From: Staphylococcus xylosus NJ
GTDB taxonomy: Bacteria > Bacillota > Bacilli > Staphylococcales > Staphylococcaceae
DNA length: 64,000 bases
NCBI RefSeq assembly: GCF_000338275.1
Contig: NZ_ANMR01000043.1
Span: 558,001 to 622,000 of the forward strand
Reading direction: 5' to 3'
The notes below the pieces were generated by a model. That model had not been told where the DNA came from, did no database searches, and worked only from the letters and a program-made list of their open reading frames with translations. Positions 41,728 through 53,335 of the stretch are shown one piece after another; positions within the stretch are counted from its first letter, which is position 1, and every line of letters starts with the position of its first letter. The position numbers were made by a program, and so were the translations under genes.

Positions 41728-44358
41728 TTATAGCGATTTAATGTAATCTTTAATAAATCGTAATGCTTCTGTTATGTTTTCCGGCTGAGTTCCGCCACCT
41801 TGAGCCATGTCTGGGCGACCTCCACCTTTACCACCTACAATTGGTGCCATATTTTTAATAATATCACCAGCTTTTACTTTATCAGTAAACGCTTTTGGTA
41901 CAGTTGCTACTAACGATACTTTACCATCTACATTACTAATTAGTACAATTACTGTGTCTTGTAGTTTTGATTTAAAATCGTCCATCGTTTCACGTATAGC
42001 TTTGGCGTTAGGCACTTCAACTTCGGCAGCAAGGAATTTCAAACCATTAATTTCTTCAACTTGGTTTGTAAGATCACCCATTTTCAGTGAAGTAACTTCT
42101 TTATTTTTTTGTTCTAGTTGTTTCACTAATTCTTTTTCTTCTGTTTGCATTTGTATTACTTTATCTAATACTTGGTCATCTGTTTTAACTTTTACTTGAG
42201 TTTTAACAGCATTAAATTGCGTTTGTATCGTTTCTAAATATAGAAAAGCTGATTTACCAGTTAAAGCTTCTATTCGTCTAACTCCAGCACCAGTTCCTGA
42301 TTCACTTACGATTTTAAATAGACCAATTTCAGAAGTGTTATTAACATGAATACCGCCACACAACTCAATTGAGAATGGTGCCATATTTACTACTCTAACT
42401 ACATCACCGTATTTCTCACCAAATAATGCCATTGCACCAATTTGTTTAGCTTCTTCTATAGGCATTTCTTGGATGTTAACTTCAATGCTGTTCCATATTT
42501 CTTCATTAACTCTGCGTTCCACTTGATCAATTTCTTCTTGAGTCATAGGGCCGAAATGTGAAAAATCAAATCTTAAACGATCTGCTTCAACCAATGAGCC
42601 AGCTTGATTAACGTGTTCGCCTAACACTTCTTTTAATGCTGCATGTAATAAATGTGTTGCACTGTGGTTTTTCTTAATTGCACTACGATCTTTATGGTTA
42701 ACACTTGCAGACACTTCTGTATTTGTTTTTACTGTACCAAATTGAATCTCACCTTTGTGTAAGTTTTGACCATTAGGTGCTTTCGTAACTTCAGTTACTG
42801 CAATTTCAAAGTTTTCATTACTTACTTTACCTTCATCGGCAACTTGACCACCACTTACTGCATAAAACGGCGTCTCTTTAAGGATGAAATAAACAATCTC
42901 ACCAGCTTCTGCAGTATCAACTAATTCGCCATTATGAATGATATCAGTTATTGTAGTTGCTCTGTCCATCACATCATAACCAACAAACTTACTTTCAGTC
43001 GTAATTTTCTTCAATACTTCACTTTGCACTTGCATTGATTGTGAATTTTGTCTTGCTTGTCTAGCTCTATCTCTTTGTTGCTGCATTTCAGACTCAAATG
43101 TAGCCATATCTACTGATAAATTTTCTTGTGTTGCAATCTCTTCAGTTAGTTCTACAGGGAAGCCGTAAGTATCATACAGTTTAAAAGCATCTTTACCACT
43201 AATTTCATTAGATTGGTTTTTTGCTTGAGCTACAAGATTATTTAAAATAGTGAGCCCTTCTTCTAATGTCTCGTGAAAACGTTCTTCTTCAGATTTGATT
43301 ACACGTTTAATAAAATCAGACTTTTCTTTTACGTTTGGATAATACGGTTCCATAATATCAGCAACTATATCAACTAATTGATACATAAATGGTTCATTGA
43401 TATCTAAAGATTGGCTAAATCTTACAGCACGACGTAACAAGCGACGTAATACATAACCACGACCCTCGTTAGCTGGTAATGCACCATCAGCAATTGCAAA
43501 TGCAATCGTACGAATATGATCTGATATAACTTTAAATGCAACATCATATGCATCTTTTTCTAAATATTTTTTCCCTGATAGTGTTTCTACTTCACGGATT
43601 ATTGGCATGAATAAATCTGTTTCATAATTTGTACGTACATTTTGAGCTAATGATGCCATTCTTTCTAATCCCATACCTGTATCAATATTTTTATTAGGGA
43701 GTGGTGTATATGTGTGGTCTTTATTATGATTGAATTCACTAAAAACTAAATTCCACACTTCAAGGAAACGCTCATTTTCTCCACCTGGATACATTTCTTC
43801 AGCTGGATCATCTTTACCATAACTATCTCCACGGTCATAGAAAATTTCTGTATTAGGACCGGAAGGACCTTCACCAATGTCCCAGAAATTTCCTTCAATT
43901 CTAATAATTCTACTTTCTTCTAAGCCAATATCCTCGTTCCATATACGATACGCTTCAATATCTTCTGGATGAACAGTCACATACAACATTTTAGGGTCCA
44001 TTGCCATCCATTTCTCACTAGTTAAAAATTCCCATGCAAATTCAATTGCTTCTTTTTTAAAATAATTACCAATTGAGAAATTACCTAACATTTCAAAAAA
44101 TGTATGATGACGTGCAGTAAACCCTACGTTTTCAATGTCATTTGTTCTAATTGCTTTTTGTGAATTCACAATACGTGGTTTTCTTGGCGTTTCTCTTCCA
44201 TCAAAATATTTTTTTAACGTTGCTACGCCAGAATTAATCCATAGTAAAGAATCATCATCAATTGGAACTAACGGTGCTGATGGTTCAACCATATGACCTT
44301 GTTCTACAAAATAATCGATAAAATTTTGTCTAATTTCACTTGCCTTTAAGTTTTTCAT
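41728..44358 (-). CDS. alaS: Alanyl-tRNA synthetase
   Basis: AlaRS charges tRNA-Ala and edits mis-charged Ser/Gly. The 876-residue protein has the class II catalytic domain (about 1-250), tRNA-recognition and editing domains with zinc motifs '[11 protein letters not shown]' and 'CGGIHV', and a C-terminal glycine-rich C-Ala domain ('[17 protein letters not shown]'). It has its own promoter and a T-box leader, so expression should rise on alanine starvation. Confidence 0.99.
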   Translation of the reverse strand: MKNLKASEIRQNFIDYFVEQGHMVEPSAPLVPIDDDSLLWINSGVATLKKYFDGRETPRKPRIVNSQKAIRTNDIENVGFTARHHTFFEMLGNFSIGNYFKKEAIEFAWEFLTSEKWMAMDPKMLYVTVHPEDIEAYRIWNEDIGLEESRIIRIEGNFWDIGEGPSGPNTEIFYDRGDSYGKDDPAEEMYPGGENERFLEVWNLVFSEFNHNKDHTYTPLPNKNIDTGMGLERMASLAQNVRTNYETDLFMPIIREVETLSGKKYLEKDAYDVAFKVISDHIRTIAFAIADGALPANEGRGYVLRRLLRRAVRFSQSLDINEPFMYQLVDIVADIMEPYYPNVKEKSDFIKRVIKSEEERFHETLEEGLTILNNLVAQAKNQSNEISGKDAFKLYDTYGFPVELTEEIATQENLSVDMATFESEMQQQRDRARQARQNSQSMQVQSEVLKKITTESKFVGYDVMDRATTITDIIHNGELVDTAEAGEIVYFILKETPFYAVSGGQVADEGKVSNENFEIAVTEVTKAPNGQNLHKGEIQFGTVKTNTEVSASVNHKDRSAIKKNHSATHLLHAALKEVLGEHVNQAGSLVEADRLRFDFSHFGPMTQEEIDQVERRVNEEIWNSIEVNIQEMPIEEAKQIGAMALFGEKYGDVVRVVNMAPFSIELCGGIHVNNTSEIGLFKIVSESGTGAGVRRIEALTGKSAFLYLETIQTQFNAVKTQVKVKTDDQVLDKVIQMQTEEKELVKQLEQKNKEVTSLKMGDLTNQVEEINGLKFLAAEVEVPNAKAIRETMDDFKSKLQDTVIVLISNVDGKVSLVATVPKAFTDKVKAGDIIKNMAPIVGGKGGGRPDMAQGGGTQPENITEALRFIKDYIKSL

Positions 44359-44675
44359 ACCTTAAATTTCCTCCATCTCAACTCAAGTTATAACAGTAAT
44401 TCATAAAAAATGAAAATAAAAAACGCCCATCCTCATAAAAGGGACGAACGTTTCGCGGTACCACCCTAGTTATAAGCATCAGTAAATCTTTATAGACTTC
44501 ATTGTTAAAATTATGCAATTCAACGGTCTTAACAAATTTACTAACATACACTTATCACTCAATTAGTTATTATGCTTACTGACACAAAGTAGCTTTCAAC
44601 TATATTCATTGTACTTTTCACCAAGCAGTACATCTCTGGAGATAAAACATAGTTTACTTATCTTCATGCGAAGTT
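44359..44675 (-). promoter_or_regulatory. T-box riboswitch leader of alaS
   Basis: The 317-nt leader contains stem I with AGAGATG, a GCT specifier candidate at 44591-44593 (GAAAGCTAC), and the T-box sequence AGGGTGGTACCGCG near 44454-44467. It ends in a terminator stem (about 44424-44446) with TTTTTT. It senses uncharged tRNA-Ala. The specifier placement is tentative. Confidence 0.93.
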
Positions 44676-44681
44676 ATTTAT

Positions 44682-44710
44682 ATTGTATTTATTTTCAACA
44701 ACAATGTCAA
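44682..44710 (-). promoter_or_regulatory. Promoter of alaS
   Basis: Minus-strand TTGACA (44705-44710) and TACAAT (44682-44687), 17-bp spacer. The -35 box overlaps the recD2 stop codon. Confidence 0.75.
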
Positions 44711-47094
44711 TCTTCAACGAAGTCATACGGGGAAAATTCCCCCATATTAATCATTGGATTTATTTTAAATATATTTTCTTCAGACAATATAATATCTGAA
44801 TCAAAGGATTTACTGACATCAGCACTTTCAGTTTCTTCATCATTATTAAAATACGCTTTAAGAAACACACACAATTGTGTCATTCTCACTTGGCCATGAG
44901 TCTTTAGGCCAATATCGAATGCTTGTGGGTCTCCTAAGAACACAAGTGACTGTTTGGCACGGGTTAAACCTGTATATAATATAGGTTTTTGAAGCATTCT
45001 AAAGTACTGTTTAACCATCGGCATAATAACGATTGGAAATTCTGAACCTTGTGACTTATGAATTGATGTACAATAAGCGTGTGTTAATTCCATTAAATCT
45101 TGCCGAACAAACGTAATCTCGTTACCTTCAAAATCAACTACCAAAACATCTTTGTTTAACGCATTTTCTTTAGCCCAGAAGATACCTACAATAACTCCAA
45201 TATCACCATTAAATATATTATCGCTTGGTCGGTTAACAAGTTGTAATACCTTATCACCTTTTCTAAAAACAATGTCGCCAAACTCAATTTCTCGAGTATC
45301 CTGTTCTTTAGGATTCAAGATATCTTGTAATACTGTATTTAGTTTCTTTATACCTGCAGATCCTTTATACATCGGAGCTAATACTTGAATATCACTCATA
45401 TCATAACCTTTATTCACTGCACTTGATACTACTTTTTCAACAACAGAGGGTATCTGTTCTGTTGTACAGTTTATAAAATTACGATCATGAAATCGTTGTG
45501 TAATATCAATCTTTTCTCCTAGCTTCATCCTGTGCGCTAATTCAATAATACTTGAACCATCTTGTTGACGGTAAACTTCAGTTAAATTCACACGAGGAAT
45601 CACTTTCGAGTCAATTAAATCCTTAAATACTTGACCAGGTCCAACAGATGGCAATTGATCCTCATCCCCGACTAGTATAACTTGCGCATCGATAGGTACA
45701 GCACTTAAAAATTGATGAAATAACCATGTATCAACCATTGACATTTCATCAATTATGATAAGTTTTGCAGAAATTTCATTATCTAATATATCTTCTGGTT
45801 GCGTATCTTGATTCCAACCTATTAGACGATGTATCGTCATAGCCTCCAAACCAGTTGACTCTGATAAACGCTTCGATGCTCTTCCGGTTGGCGCGCCTAG
45901 AACTACTGGATAATCATCATTTTGATAATCGTCATAATCTAAGGATAAACCATGCAACTCTGCATACAGTTCAACAATTCCTTTAATAACAGTAGTTTTT
46001 CCTGTACCTGGACCACCTGTCAGCAACATTATTTTAGAGTTAATCGCTGTTTGTAAGGCTTCTCTTTGCGAATCTGCATAAGTCACTTTATTGCGATCTT
46101 CAATTTCACCGATTTCAAGCAGTAAATCAGATTGCTCTATTTCTTTAAGTTTGTTTGTATAAGTAAAATTACGGTATAAATTTTGTACGCTTTTCAGTTC
46201 TGAGTAATACAGACTTGGAATAGCGACTTCATTTTCTTGCTGGATTAATTTAGTGTCATTTACTAAATCCTGTAAAACTTGCTCAAGTTGCTGTGTTTCT
46301 ATTAATTCAGCTGGCGGTTGTGATAACATATCTTGAGTCATCTCTAGTACATTATTAGTTGGTAAATATGTATGGCCTTGTTTTATGCATTCTTCTTCTA
46401 GCACGTAAAGTAAACCTGCTTTAAGACGTTCTGAATCATTAAATTGAATGCCTACATTACGTGCTAAAGTGTCGGCCTTATTAAAGCCGATACCTTTGAC
46501 GTCATATACAAGTTGATAAGGCTTGTTTTCAACTACATTGAGTGTTTCGCCTAAATATGCTTGGTATATAGCCATTGCTAGCTTTGGCCCAAAACCTAAA
46601 TCATGAAGACGAATAATAATTTGTTCTGTTTCTTGATTACTTGCAATTTGTTCAGCAATTTGTTTTTGTTTCTTTTTAGGTAAGCTAGGTACTTTTTCTA
46701 ATACAGTTGGATCATTTAATATGTCGCTAATTGCATTTTCACCTAATTTATTTACAATACTTTGTGCTGTTTTTTTACCTATTCCTTTAAAAAGGTCACT
46801 GGATAAATAACTTATAATTGCTTCTTTTGTTTGTGGTAACTCTTTTTCAAATGTTTCAGCCTTTAATTGTTTCCCATATTTCGCATGCGTAACTACTTGG
46901 CCTTTAAATGTATAAACGTCACCTTCAGCAATATCTGGAAAAAACCCTACAATTGTAGGCATTGAATCAAATGTCTCGTTGGATTCAATCGTATCAACTT
47001 TTAAAACCGTATAAAAATTTTCTTTATTTTGAAACAAAATCGCGTCAACGGTCCCTTTAATCATTGAATTGTTAAATAGTGTAGGGTTTTCCAT
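44707..47094 (-). CDS. recD2: ATP-dependent RecD2-like DNA helicase
   Basis: RecD2 is a 5'-3' SF1B helicase found in bacteria lacking RecBCD, active in DNA repair and fork protection. The 795-residue protein has an N-terminal extension with helix-hairpin-helix-like regions (about 1-330), Walker A 'TGGPGTGKTT' (near 358), 'IIDEMSMVD' (motif II) and 'TRAKQSLVFLG' (motif VI). It lies 3 nt after the TPR gene, the usual Firmicute order. Confidence 0.96.
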   Translation of the reverse strand: MENPTLFNNSMIKGTVDAILFQNKENFYTVLKVDTIESNETFDSMPTIVGFFPDIAEGDVYTFKGQVVTHAKYGKQLKAETFEKELPQTKEAIISYLSSDLFKGIGKKTAQSIVNKLGENAISDILNDPTVLEKVPSLPKKKQKQIAEQIASNQETEQIIIRLHDLGFGPKLAMAIYQAYLGETLNVVENKPYQLVYDVKGIGFNKADTLARNVGIQFNDSERLKAGLLYVLEEECIKQGHTYLPTNNVLEMTQDMLSQPPAELIETQQLEQVLQDLVNDTKLIQQENEVAIPSLYYSELKSVQNLYRNFTYTNKLKEIEQSDLLLEIGEIEDRNKVTYADSQREALQTAINSKIMLLTGGPGTGKTTVIKGIVELYAELHGLSLDYDDYQNDDYPVVLGAPTGRASKRLSESTGLEAMTIHRLIGWNQDTQPEDILDNEISAKLIIIDEMSMVDTWLFHQFLSAVPIDAQVILVGDEDQLPSVGPGQVFKDLIDSKVIPRVNLTEVYRQQDGSSIIELAHRMKLGEKIDITQRFHDRNFINCTTEQIPSVVEKVVSSAVNKGYDMSDIQVLAPMYKGSAGIKKLNTVLQDILNPKEQDTREIEFGDIVFRKGDKVLQLVNRPSDNIFNGDIGVIVGIFWAKENALNKDVLVVDFEGNEITFVRQDLMELTHAYCTSIHKSQGSEFPIVIMPMVKQYFRMLQKPILYTGLTRAKQSLVFLGDPQAFDIGLKTHGQVRMTQLCVFLKAYFNNDEETESADVSKSFDSDIILSEENIFKINPMINMGEFSPYDFVED

Positions 47095-47097
47095 AAG

Positions 47098-47763
47098 TTA
47101 TTCCTCCTCTGCGATAGATTTAAAAGTTTTAATAGCATGATGGCTCATGACATGATCTGGATTGGCATCGACAGCCGCTTCAAAGTGGCGAATAGCTTCG
47201 TCAGTATTTTCTGTTTGCATATAAGTCGCTAAACCTAAATTATAAAGAGCATCTGCATGTTTTTTATCGAGTACTAATACTCGATTTAACTGGTCAATAG
47301 CTTGTTCAAACATCTCTAAATGACATAACACAAGTCCGTATTGGAATTGTACCTCAGCATCATCACGGTCATCTTGTTCCGCTGCAGTCATTAGGAATGG
47401 TAAAGCTTCGTTAAATGCTTCTAGTTGATTGAAAGACATTCCAATCATGTAATTTGTATCAACTTTATCAACGTTAAATTTTAGCGCTTGTTGGTATAAT
47501 TTTATCGCTTCATTAAAACGACCTTCATTGTAATATACATTACCTAAATTATAATAAATTGCACCATTTTCTGGATCTAAAGTGATTGCTCTTTGAAAGA
47601 ATTTTTCAGCTTTTTCTACTTCTCCCGCTTCAGCCAATAATATTCCAGCATTTATGTAATTTTCAACTTCTTTTGGACTAGCTTCTATATTTTCAAATAA
47701 TGCTTTAAGTGCTTCTTCAAAATTACCCTGTTTGATTAATTTATATATTTGCTCTTGATTCAA
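47098..47763 (-). CDS. TPR repeat protein (YrrB-like)
   Basis: A 221-residue protein made of about five tetratricopeptide repeats, for example 'AIYYNLGNVYYNEGRFNEAI' and 'ADALYNLGLATYMQ'. There is no signal peptide or membrane segment, so it is a cytoplasmic scaffold. It precedes recD2 by 3 nt; in Bacillus the orthologue yrrB has the same place. The partner is unknown. Confidence 0.9.
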   Translation of the reverse strand: MNQEQIYKLIKQGNFEEALKALFENIEASPKEVENYINAGILLAEAGEVEKAEKFFQRAITLDPENGAIYYNLGNVYYNEGRFNEAIKLYQQALKFNVDKVDTNYMIGMSFNQLEAFNEALPFLMTAAEQDDRDDAEVQFQYGLVLCHLEMFEQAIDQLNRVLVLDKKHADALYNLGLATYMQTENTDEAIRHFEAAVDANPDHVMSHHAIKTFKSIAEEE

Positions 47764-47825
47764 CTTTAACCCTCTTTTCTGACTATTAATTATAACATTT
47801 ACTCATTTTTTTGAAATATTAATTT

Positions 47826-47876
47826 TAAAAAAAGAAATCGCTAGATACTATATTATATAGTCTACTAACGATTTCT
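47826..47876 (-). terminator. Intrinsic terminator of mnmA
   Basis: On the minus strand AGAAATCGTTAG pairs with CTAGCGATTTCT and is followed by TTTTTTT, 23 nt past the mnmA stop. Confidence 0.9.
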
Positions 47877-47898
47877 AAATAATACTTCATCTTTTGGT

Positions 47899-49011
<1,113 letters not shown>

Positions 49012-50166
49012 TTACACGTCCTCCTTAAATTTATGATAAATTTTATGAATTTCTGTAGCTATATATTTTATTTCTTGTTCAGTTGTTTGTTCATTAAAAC
49101 TAAACCTTACCGAATGTTTTGCTCGATTATCTTCTTCATCATACATTGCTTGTAATACATGTGATGGTGTTGTAGTCCCTGCAGTACAAGCTGAACCTGA
49201 TGAAACATATATATTGGATAAATCTAATAAAGTTAGCATTGTTTCTACATCTATAAATGGTAAATATAAATTTACAATGTGGCCAGTTGAATCTGTCATA
49301 GAACCATTTAATTCAAATGGGATTGAGCGTTCTTGTAATGAAACTAAGAATGAATTTTTAAGATTCATTAAATGGACATTGTTTTCGTCTCTATATTGGT
49401 TTGCAAGCGTAACAGCTTCAGCTAATCCGACAATTTGCGGTAAATTTTCAGTACCAGCTCTACGTTTAGCCTCTTGTTCTCCACCTAATTGTTGATATTT
49501 TAATGAAGTGCCTTCTTTTAGTAGTAGTATTCCAACGCCTTTAGGACCACCAAATTTGTGTGCAGTAATACTCATTGCATCAATGGCAAATTCATGAAAA
49601 TCTATTTCTAAATGACCAATCGCTTGTACTGCATCAACATGAAACAGCGCATTAGATTTACCAACAATTTCTTCAATATCGTACATTGGTTCGACGGTAC
49701 CTACTTCATTATTAACAAACATGATTGAAACTAAAATCGTTTGTTCTGTAATAGCATTTTTTAATTGTTGAAGGTTTATTATGCCTTGTTTATCAACATC
49801 TAAATATGTGACTTCAAAACCTTCTTTCTCTAGTTGCTCAAATACATGGAGTACAGAATGGTGCTCAATTTTGGAAGTGATAATATGTTTTCCTCTGTGC
49901 ATCTGGTCATAAGCCATTCCTTTAATAGCAGTGTTATTAGATTCTGTCGCACCACTTGTAAAAATTACTTCACTTGGTTTTGCGTTAAAAGAAGATGCAA
50001 TTGTACGACGTGCTTCATCTAAATACTTCCGTGCATCTCTCCCTATACTATGAATGGAAGACGGATTACCATAATGAACAGAATAAATATCCATCATTTT
50101 ATCAATTACTTCTTGCTTAACTGGTGTTGTAGCAGCATAATCTGCATATACTTCCATGCTTGACAC
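49012..50166 (-). CDS. Cysteine desulfurase (IscS/YrvO-type)
   Basis: A PLP enzyme that takes sulfur from cysteine and passes it to MnmA. The 384 residues include the PLP-binding lysine in 'ITAHKFGGPKG' and the active cysteine in 'SSGSACTAG' (near 325). It resembles the dedicated desulfurase YrvO rather than SufS. It lies between the ABC-F gene and mnmA; GGAGTGTCAAGC precedes the ATG. Confidence 0.94.
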   Translation of the reverse strand: MSSMEVYADYAATTPVKQEVIDKMMDIYSVHYGNPSSIHSIGRDARKYLDEARRTIASSFNAKPSEVIFTSGATESNNTAIKGMAYDQMHRGKHIITSKIEHHSVLHVFEQLEKEGFEVTYLDVDKQGIINLQQLKNAITEQTILVSIMFVNNEVGTVEPMYDIEEIVGKSNALFHVDAVQAIGHLEIDFHEFAIDAMSITAHKFGGPKGVGILLLKEGTSLKYQQLGGEQEAKRRAGTENLPQIVGLAEAVTLANQYRDENNVHLMNLKNSFLVSLQERSIPFELNGSMTDSTGHIVNLYLPFIDVETMLTLLDLSNIYVSSGSACTAGTTTPSHVLQAMYDEEDNRAKHSVRFSFNEQTTEQEIKYIATEIHKIYHKFKEDV

Positions 50167-50217
50167 TCCTTAAAATTTTATCAATGTTCCAATGATAGCA
50201 CCATATAATTAATTTTT

Positions 50218-51849
50218 CTAGTTGTCTGTTTCAAAATGACCATTTTCATCAATATCTTTAAAATCCTCTAATAATTTCATAGTGTTTTTGATATCTGATG
50301 GTTGTTTACTATTCAATGACATATTTTGCAATCGCTTATCATTAATATGCCAGTGCGTAGCAGTGATTTTTGATTGTAAATACTGATCATGTGTAACGAT
50401 AAGTACTTGACCTTGAAAACTTTCAATCATTTTTAATATTAAATCTTGCGTAGCTATATCAAAATAATTGGTTGGTTCATCTAAAATAAGAAGATGTGGG
50501 TTTGAGAAATATAATAATACAAACTGCAATCTACTTTTCTCGCCCATGGATAAAAATGCGATAGGTTGATTAATTTTTTCCTTATTAAAATCAAAAGAAG
50601 CTAAAATCGTTTGCGCTTCACTACGAGTCATACTGTCCAATGCCATCACCATGTCTAATGGGCTGCTGTTAAAGTTCAAGTTGTTATTTTGTTGGTCAAA
50701 ACTAGCCATTTTAAGCGATGGCGTAATATATATATCACCTTTATTCGGTTTTATGTCTTGTTTAATCATTGCGATAAATAATGATTTGCCACTACCATTC
50801 GGACCCGTTAAAAGTATATTTTCTTTATTTTTCATTTCAAAGTTAGCATTCGTATAAATTTCTTGTTGATTTATAGTTATACTAACATTTTCAAATCTAA
50901 TTAAGCTACGCTTTCGCAAACGTGTTTGCTCATTAAAATGAAAATCCCTATTATCATTTTTGGGTGCTTCAATTTGCTTTTCATTAACCTTTTGTTTTAG
51001 TTGTGATTCCTTTACTTTAGCTTTTTGAGCTAATTTGCTTAACCTTTTTTGTTGTATTGGGTCTCGCACACTAGTTGATTGTTGTGAAGTTGAATGCCAT
51101 TCATTCACTCGTCTAATAGTTGCTTCAAGTGCTTTGACTTCTTTTTGTTGTTTTTCATAAGCGTTGACTTGTGATTGATGAGCCAAATCTACAACATGTT
51201 TATAGTGATCATAATTACCTTGAAATTTTCTCGTTCCATTACGTGTTATTTGATAAATGTGTGATGCCGTTTGATTGATGAATCCTCTGTGATGCGATAC
51301 AAAAACGATAGTCTGTTTAGATTTATTTATATTCGTTATCAAATTATCTAGCATTGTCATATCAAGATGATTAGTAGGTTCATCAAGTAATATTAACGAT
51401 TTTTTTGACAAAAATGCTTTTAGTATCGCTACACGTGTTTGCTGTCCTCCACTAAGCGACGCAACCTTTTTATCTAAGTCGATTTCCGTTAAATCAAATA
51501 ATTTTGCTTGCGTAATGATTTCTTGTTCAAATTCATAGCCTTCCAATGCAACGTAATCACTTATTTTTTCATAATTATTTAGTATCTCTTTTTTCAATTG
51601 AGCTAATTGTGGTTTTAGAAATAGGATAAATTCCATTGCTGTCATCTCATAATAATCAGTCATATCTTGTTCCATTAAATATGCGCTTTCTCTATAAGTA
51701 TCCTTAAGCGCATGCAAGAGTGTTGATTTCCCAACACCATTGTCTCCTAAAAACGCAACATGTTCTCCTTCTTCTATCTCAATGAGCACCTTATCAATCA
51801 GTATTTGTCCATACTGTTCAAATGGTTTTTGTTCATAATAAAAAGACAT
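50218..51849 (-). CDS. ABC-F ribosomal protection protein (Sal/Vga/Lsa-like)
   Basis: A 543-residue ABC-F protein: two ATPase domains without membrane segments. Walker A GDNGVGKST is at 35-43, then signature LSGGQQ and 'LLDEPTNHLD'. A charged linker (about 225-300) follows, then a second Walker A 'GPNGSGKS', LSMGEK and 'ILDEPTNYFD'. ABC-F proteins of the ARE class displace antibiotics such as lincosamides, pleuromutilins and streptogramin A from ribosomes. The exact subclass and resistance are not certain from sequence. The gene is inserted between the desulfurase and LLM genes and has a long leader. Confidence 0.88.
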   Translation of the reverse strand: MSFYYEQKPFEQYGQILIDKVLIEIEEGEHVAFLGDNGVGKSTLLHALKDTYRESAYLMEQDMTDYYEMTAMEFILFLKPQLAQLKKEILNNYEKISDYVALEGYEFEQEIITQAKLFDLTEIDLDKKVASLSGGQQTRVAILKAFLSKKSLILLDEPTNHLDMTMLDNLITNINKSKQTIVFVSHHRGFINQTASHIYQITRNGTRKFQGNYDHYKHVVDLAHQSQVNAYEKQQKEVKALEATIRRVNEWHSTSQQSTSVRDPIQQKRLSKLAQKAKVKESQLKQKVNEKQIEAPKNDNRDFHFNEQTRLRKRSLIRFENVSITINQQEIYTNANFEMKNKENILLTGPNGSGKSLFIAMIKQDIKPNKGDIYITPSLKMASFDQQNNNLNFNSSPLDMVMALDSMTRSEAQTILASFDFNKEKINQPIAFLSMGEKSRLQFVLLYFSNPHLLILDEPTNYFDIATQDLILKMIESFQGQVLIVTHDQYLQSKITATHWHINDKRLQNMSLNSKQPSDIKNTMKLLEDFKDIDENGHFETDN

Positions 51850-51948
51850 ATCAATTCCCCCACTTTATGGACATGACATATCTTCATTGTGTTATATATA
51901 TTACTTTATATGTTGTTGCTTAAGTATTTTCACGTAATTTAGACAGGG

Positions 51949-52011
51949 TCATATCCCATAATTTTTATTTAAATTTAATTGGTTTGTATATTTCTTATGA
52001 GATTTATCCAT
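51949..52011 (-). CDS. Candidate leader peptide of the ABC-F gene
   Basis: A 20-codon ORF starting MDKSHKKY and ending KNYGI, inside the ABC-F leader. An AGGTGG lies 13 nt before the ATG, which is a long spacing. Its last codons (51948-51960) can pair with 51866-51877 near the ABC-F start. Such uORFs control several antibiotic-inducible genes; here this is inference. Confidence 0.4.
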   Translation of the reverse strand: MDKSHKKYTNQLNLNKNYGI

Positions 52012-52049
52012 TGTCTTAATTAAGCCACCTAACGTTTTATTTTCATATA

Positions 52050-52078
52050 AGTATAACAATGAGCAATTTCTTACGCAA
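52050..52078 (-). promoter_or_regulatory. Promoter of the ABC-F gene
   Basis: Minus-strand TTGCGT (52073-52078) and TATACT (52050-52055), 17-bp spacer. The predicted start near 52043 gives a leader of about 194 nt. Confidence 0.65.
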
Positions 52079-52091
52079 GTTTTTAATCGCC

Positions 52092-52100
52092 TGTTATACT
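52092..52100 (+). promoter_or_regulatory. Extended -10 promoter of the LLM oxidoreductase gene
   Basis: TGTTATACT, an extended -10 box, lies 40 nt before the LLM start; the -35 region is weak. Confidence 0.5.
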
Positions 52101-52139
52101 ACTGTGTATTAACAAGCTCAAGGAGGATTACGATATAAA

Positions 52140-53138
52140 ATGAACAATTTAAAATTATCTGCGCTTAACTTAGTACCAATCCGCGAAGGTCAAGATGATC
52201 AAGCAGCAATCAAAGATATGGTTAAACTTGCGCAAGATTTAGAAGCACTTGAATTCGAACGTTATTGGATAGCTGAACACCATAACGCTCCTAATTTAGT
52301 AAGTTCGGCAACTGCCTTATTAATTCAACACACACTAGAACACACTTCAAAAATACGTGTCGGTTCTGGTGGTATTATGTTACCAAATCATGCACCATTA
52401 GTTGTTGCAGAACAATTCGGAACAATGGGAACTGTTTTCCCAAACCGTGTAGACCTTGGATTAGGCCGTGCTCCAGGAACAGACATGATGACTGCTAGCG
52501 CTTTACGTAGAGATCAACATAACGGCGTTTATGAATTCCCTGAAGAAGTTGAACAACTTTCAACTTACTTTGGCCCAGCTAATCAACAAGGATATGTACG
52601 TGCCTATCCAGCTGTTAATAAGCAAATACCACTTTATATACTTGGTTCTTCTACAGATTCAGCGCATTTAGCCGCACGTAAAGGTCTACCATATGTGTTT
52701 GCTGGCCATTTTGCACCGCAACAAATGAAAGATGCTATTCAAATATATAAAGAACTATTTGAGCCATCTGACGTATTAGACAAACCTTATGTTATTGTTT
52801 GCCTTAATGCAATTGTTGCAGATACAGATGAACAAGCTGAATACTTAGCAACTACGCAAGCACAAGTAATGGTGAGCATCACTAGAGGTAGAATGCAACC
52901 TGTACAACCACCAACTGATGATTTAAAAGGGCTCTTAACGCCTACAGAATATGAAATTGCAAAACAAAGAATGCAACAATCCTTAATCGGGTCTAAAGAG
53001 ACAGTTAAAGCTAAAATTCAAGACTTTATCAAAGAACACGGTGAAATAGATGAACTGATGGCAATTAGTTATATTTATGATCAAGACGCACAGTTAGATT
53101 CTTATAAAAAGCTCAAAACAATTGTCGAAGAGATATAA
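52140..53138 (+). CDS. LLM class flavin-dependent oxidoreductase
   Basis: A 332-residue luciferase-like monooxygenase family protein. It has 'RYWIAEHHNAPNLVSSATAL' and 'RVGSGGIMLPNHAPLVVAEQ', both hallmarks of the family, and 'RVDLGLGRAPGTD'. It uses a reduced flavin; the substrate is unknown. AAGGAGGATTACG lies 13 nt from the ATG, a long spacing, but no alternative in-frame start exists. It is divergent from the ABC-F gene. Confidence 0.92.
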   Translation: MNNLKLSALNLVPIREGQDDQAAIKDMVKLAQDLEALEFERYWIAEHHNAPNLVSSATALLIQHTLEHTSKIRVGSGGIMLPNHAPLVVAEQFGTMGTVFPNRVDLGLGRAPGTDMMTASALRRDQHNGVYEFPEEVEQLSTYFGPANQQGYVRAYPAVNKQIPLYILGSSTDSAHLAARKGLPYVFAGHFAPQQMKDAIQIYKELFEPSDVLDKPYVIVCLNAIVADTDEQAEYLATTQAQVMVSITRGRMQPVQPPTDDLKGLLTPTEYEIAKQRMQQSLIGSKETVKAKIQDFIKEHGEIDELMAISYIYDQDAQLDSYKKLKTIVEEI

Positions 53139-53247
53139 TTTATTAAATAAGCCCAGACTTTTCGCAATTCAATGTTTAATATTCATCAAAATAGTAGTTA
53201 AGTAAGTGAATATACGAAATATAAATTTAAAATTTTAATTAATAAGG

Positions 53248-53292
53248 GTTTATATTTTGAAATTCATCATAGTTAAATTTCAAAATATAAAC
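53248..53292. repeat. Long perfect inverted repeat downstream of the LLM gene
   Basis: GTTTATATTTTGAAATT (53248-53264) and its exact complement (53276-53292) with an 11-nt loop: 17 bp, AT-rich, no T tail. Its role is unknown. Confidence 0.7.
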
Positions 53293-53335
53293 TTGCAATT
53301 ATTCATACTAGATTGCCACAACCTATCATAAAAAT

